Below are positions 60,991 through 64,000 of a stretch of DNA of 64,000 bases, one piece after another. How positions within the stretch are numbered: the stretch's first letter is position 1; each line of letters opens with the position of its first letter. This stretch comes from Niastella vici (GTDB taxonomy: Bacteria; Bacteroidota; Bacteroidia; Chitinophagales; Chitinophagaceae), in contig NZ_LVYD01000102.1 in assembly GCF_002077945.1 (NCBI RefSeq), positions 248,001 to 312,000 on the forward strand, in the 5' to 3' direction. Position numbers and translations under genes: made by a program. The notes below the pieces were generated by a model. That model was not told the DNA's origin and ran no database searches. It saw only the letters and a program-made list of their open reading frames with translations.

Positions 60991-62769
60991 CTATTTCCCC
61001 AATACCTTAAACTCAGTCCGTCTGTTTTGCTGTCTTCCTTCGGCATCATCACTGCCATCGGCCTTCTTATTCGGCGCCACCGGCATGGTTGCTCCATAAC
61101 CCTTGCTTTGCAAACGGGCTTTATCAATTCCTTTGCTGATGAGGTAAGCCACTACCTTCTGCGCCCGGGCATCAGACAACAATTGATTGTATTTTTCATC
61201 GCCCATATTATCGGTATGCGCCCTGATCTCGATGATCATGGTGGGATATTCATTCAGCAACGAAACCAGTTTATCGAGGGTGGGAAATGATTCCTGCCGC
61301 AGGGACGACCTGTCGAAATCGTAGTATACATTGTCGAGTACGATCACGGTTTCTACCTTGGGTTCTTCTTTAACCAGGCTGATCTCCGGAGTTGGTACGC
61401 TGTCTTTTTTAGCGACCTCCACAGGAATACTCTTTTTCAGGGAGAACAATTCCAGGCAGCATTCGGCAGAACGGTCAGAGCTTAGCAGCACATCTTCCAG
61501 AATATTTTTGTCGTTACCGCGGCTGGTGAAATAGATGTCGTCTTTTATGGAGTTAACGGGGTAGCCAAAGTTCTCGGGTGTTGTCCATGCATCTAAATTG
61601 CCTTTACTGAAAAAGAAATCAAAACCACCCATGCCTGTACGGCCGTTGCAGGAGAACACCAGCGTGCCGGATGCAGCATGATAATAAGGCGCCTGTTCAT
61701 CATTGACTGTATTGATGGTATTACCCAGGTTCACTGCCTTTTCGGGTTTGCCATTGGCATCGAGGATAGCATACCAAAGATCGAAACCACCGCTGCCACC
61801 GGGTTTATCGCTGGCGAACAATAAGGTCTTGCCATCGGCCAGCACAAATGGTTGCTGCGCGTTGTAACCGGGTGTATTTACAAGTGCATCCAGCAGCACC
61901 GGTTCGCCCCAGCCATTGTCTTGTTTTTTGCTGGTATAAATTGCGGAAGTCTTCTTGCCATTCACGATCGACCAGCGGGTAAGGAACAACGTATTGCCAT
62001 CGGTCGATAAACAGGCAACGCCCTGGTGAATACCGGCGCCCTGTGGTATTTCGATCCTGTTAACCTGCGCGTCCCCATTGGTATATGCAGCTTCGTACAT
62101 TCGATTTAGAAAAGGTTTATTTTTTGAACTGTCGTCGGTCCTGGTTGAAGTGAAGAGCAACGTGTTCTTATTCAACCATACCGGGGCATAGTTGGCACCG
62201 CCGGGATTGATAGCGGCGCCTTGTTTTTCTATTGTATATAATTGCAGATCGTTGCGCTGCAATTGTTCCCTGATAAAATGCAGGTTCAGTACTTCGCTTT
62301 TGGCGGAATTGGCATATGCATCATCTGTTTTATAAGTATCCAGGAACCCCTGAAATGCTTTTTCAGCTTCTTCATATTTGCCCAACGCCCGCAAGGTGCT
62401 GGCATAATAATACAGGGCCAGCGGGAGTTGATTATTGTTATAACTAAGCGCCTGTTCATAATACATTACGGCCTTTACCGGGTAATTCAACTGCCGGTAG
62501 CTTTCGGCCAGGTTGTATACGGCCAGCTGTGAAGAGGGAGTTGCACCCTTTACAGCAGCTGCTGCGGGCTTAACGTTATATGGATTATAATTATCCGGTT
62601 TTGTTTTTGGTCCTTTTGAATCCAGGTATTTTTCATAATACCGGGCGGCAGAATAGTAGTCGCCTTTTTTATAATAGGTATCCGCAGCCTTCAGATAATC
62701 AGCTACAAACTGGGCCCGCGCCCCCATAAAGCCGGGTACTACAACCAGTATGAGAAATATTTTTTTCAT
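60991..62769 (-). CDS. OmpA-family protein with TPR and beta-propeller (PorE-like T9SS accessory)
   Basis: 592-aa exported protein. The start at 62769 gives the signal peptide MKKIFLILVVVPGFMGARAQ; an upstream in-frame extension would overlap the preceding gene and lacks a signal. Residues 20-170 are TPR-like (KAADTYYKKGDYYSAARYYE, LAVYNLAESYRQLNYPVKAV). Residues 200-440 hold PD40/WD40-like propeller blades (ANYAPVWLNKNTLLFTSTRT, LADGKTLLFASDKPGGSGGF, GTLVFSCNGRTGMGGFDFFF). The C-terminal OmpA domain at 475-590 has VYYDFDRSSLRQESFPTLDK, EIRAHTDNMGDEKYNQLLSD and QNRRTEF for peptidoglycan binding. This layout resembles PorE, which anchors the T9SS to the cell wall, and homologues encoded beside PorP/SprF genes. 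Flanked by two PorP/SprF genes on the same strand. Confidence 0.92.
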   Translation of the reverse strand: MKKIFLILVVVPGFMGARAQFVADYLKAADTYYKKGDYYSAARYYEKYLDSKGPKTKPDNYNPYNVKPAAAAVKGATPSSQLAVYNLAESYRQLNYPVKAVMYYEQALSYNNNQLPLALYYYASTLRALGKYEEAEKAFQGFLDTYKTDDAYANSAKSEVLNLHFIREQLQRNDLQLYTIEKQGAAINPGGANYAPVWLNKNTLLFTSTRTDDSSKNKPFLNRMYEAAYTNGDAQVNRIEIPQGAGIHQGVACLSTDGNTLFLTRWSIVNGKKTSAIYTSKKQDNGWGEPVLLDALVNTPGYNAQQPFVLADGKTLLFASDKPGGSGGFDLWYAILDANGKPEKAVNLGNTINTVNDEQAPYYHAASGTLVFSCNGRTGMGGFDFFFSKGNLDAWTTPENFGYPVNSIKDDIYFTSRGNDKNILEDVLLSSDRSAECCLELFSLKKSIPVEVAKKDSVPTPEISLVKEEPKVETVIVLDNVYYDFDRSSLRQESFPTLDKLVSLLNEYPTMIIEIRAHTDNMGDEKYNQLLSDARAQKVVAYLISKGIDKARLQSKGYGATMPVAPNKKADGSDDAEGRQQNRRTEFKVLGK

Positions 62770-62842
62770 CGTAGTTTCTTTGGTGAATGGTGAATGGTCA
62801 ATGAACGTCCTATTCTCTAAGCCTCGCTCGCATCCGCAAGCG

Positions 62843-63850
62843 CTACAACCTTGGACAAATAAAATTGGCTTCAGGTGTTTTGATCGTTCTTCTACCGGTA
62901 AAGGATAGTGAGATCTCAAAGCTGTTTGATCCATGCGCCATTTTGCCCAGCTCCGAAGTGTTCACATCATAGCTTATTCCCAATACCATATTCTTATGCG
63001 TAAGGCCAACAAATGGAGAAATGGCATCCTGTATGCGGTAGTTGGCGCCCAGCATTAGATCGGTGCCGGCAGCAGCATTTAACTGTACATAGGCGCCGGC
63101 CATTTTTTCTTCGGCCGTACCCTGTTTTGCATATAAAAAATTAGGTGTAACACTCAGCAGGTCCGATAAAGTGAGCCGCACACCTGCATGACCGGTATAC
63201 CGCATTGGCAATTTGGCATTGCCGTCGCTGCTGAAATAATCGTTGGGTTTGGTGAGATGGGATACAGAAAAACCCGCATACACATTGGCTTTTTTGCCGG
63301 GCGTTGCATCAAAGTATAAAATACCGGCACCGGCATCGAAAGCGGAAGTCTTCGTTTTATTGAAAGCATCGGTAGAGGTCCCGGGATTAAAACCGGTAAT
63401 GGGGTCCCACTGATCCCCAAACGTGAATTTGGAAGCATTGAAACCGCGCCAGATCATTCCGAGCTGCAGGCCCATTACAATGCGATGGTTTTCGGCAGCG
63501 CCAAAGCGAACCCCGGTATAAGCTAAATTGGCATATCCGGTTGTGTAATAATAGCCGCCATCCCCCGCGGTCTGGTTCAACAGGTTGATGCCCACATTCA
63601 CATTGTTGTTGGTAACAAATTCACCGCCCAACCCGATCGTTGAAAAGGGTTTGCTGATATTACCCCATTGATTTCGGTAAATACCTGAAATTCGGTAATC
63701 ACCATCAAATGAACCGGTGAGCGCCGGGTTTAACCACGAAGGATACACGTAATACTGCGTAAAATGCGGATCAACCTGCGCCTGCAGCCTGTTGCTGCCG
63801 GTAATAAGCAGCAACAGTGTCAACAATCTGTTCAATACTGGTAGTCTCAT
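62843..63850 (-). CDS. PorP/SprF-family T9SS outer membrane protein (first copy)
   Basis: 335-aa predicted beta-barrel with signal peptide (MRLPVLNRLLTLLLLITGSN, RLQAQ). PorP/SprF signature: VDPHFTQYYVYPSWLNPALT, YRISGIYRNQWGNISKPFST, GLGGEFVTNNNVNVGINLLN, VYAGFSVSHLTKPND and VLGISYDVNTSELGKMAHGS followed by FEISLSFTG. The end, PEANFICPRL, is like that of many SprF relatives. It is the first gene of the minus-strand T9SS locus visible here and differs substantially from the second copy, so the two may serve different cargo. The 73-bp gap before the OmpA gene contains a GGTGAATGG repeat and a short hairpin (GCTCGCATCCGCAAGC type). Confidence 0.93.
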   Translation of the reverse strand: MRLPVLNRLLTLLLLITGSNRLQAQVDPHFTQYYVYPSWLNPALTGSFDGDYRISGIYRNQWGNISKPFSTIGLGGEFVTNNNVNVGINLLNQTAGDGGYYYTTGYANLAYTGVRFGAAENHRIVMGLQLGMIWRGFNASKFTFGDQWDPITGFNPGTSTDAFNKTKTSAFDAGAGILYFDATPGKKANVYAGFSVSHLTKPNDYFSSDGNAKLPMRYTGHAGVRLTLSDLLSVTPNFLYAKQGTAEEKMAGAYVQLNAAAGTDLMLGANYRIQDAISPFVGLTHKNMVLGISYDVNTSELGKMAHGSNSFEISLSFTGRRTIKTPEANFICPRL

Positions 63851-64000
63851 AGCAGTTCTTTATTTTTATATTAATGGCGGGGTGCGGACTTGTTTCAAAA
63901 AATTTATTTAATTCATAGGGCCTTTAATTGGGTGGTTTTTCACTAATTCGTTTATTATGGCAAGCAATCGATCGTATTTAAAAATGCCAGGTCACCCAGG

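Overview
The window looks like chromosomal DNA of a Bacteroidota bacterium, most likely Chitinophagaceae (Niastella/Chitinophaga-like). This rests on a hybrid two-component system with AraC output, a SusC/SusD pair, PorP/SprF proteins, many secreted proteins with type IX secretion (T9SS) C-terminal domains, and intergenic hairpin repeats. I see no rRNA, tRNA, CRISPR array, phage or intact transposon.

Region 1 (1-18.3 kb) holds signalling and scattered housekeeping genes. It contains a NIT-domain hybrid histidine kinase running off the left edge, a 1374-aa hybrid two-component regulator, a lipoprotein glutaminyl cyclase, a SanA-like protein, a second hybrid kinase with a YfiR-family partner, two small unknown genes, and a CPYC flavoprotein oxidoreductase with a DUF1304 membrane protein. 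It also holds three broken genes. A GH95 glycosidase and a TonB-dependent receptor have each lost almost all of their interior while keeping a start and a 3' end. A phosphodiester glycosidase is frameshifted by a 131-bp tandem duplication.

Region 2 (18.7-33.4 kb) is a complete-looking NRPS-independent (NIS) siderophore locus. It has a TonB-dependent receptor, a lysine-hydroxylase-like Fe(II)/2-oxoglutarate oxygenase, a PLP decarboxylase, an IucA/IucC synthetase fused to an acyltransferase, an N-hydroxylase, a second IucA/IucC synthetase, a MATE exporter, an acyl carrier protein and a short adenylate-forming ligase. The inferred route is lysine to hydroxylysine to hydroxycadaverine, then N-hydroxylation, acylation and condensation on citrate or another dicarboxylate. 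The carrier protein and ligase are not part of the classical NIS scheme and suggest an unusual activated acyl or aminoacyl group. This is the best candidate for an undescribed system here. A SusC/SusD pair without enzymes (33.8-38.1 kb) follows.

Region 3 (38.3-63.9 kb, all minus strand) is a T9SS cargo and accessory locus. In transcription order it encodes PorP/SprF, an OmpA/TPR/propeller protein, a second PorP/SprF, an M43 metalloprotease, four large secreted proteins with gliding-motility (type B) C-terminal domains, a collagen-like lipoprotein and a 2904-aa beta-helix protein. The four type B proteins carry all four combinations of two N-terminal and two C-terminal module sets, a striking case of tandem domain shuffling. 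All functions are inferred from sequence motifs read by eye; no database search was possible.
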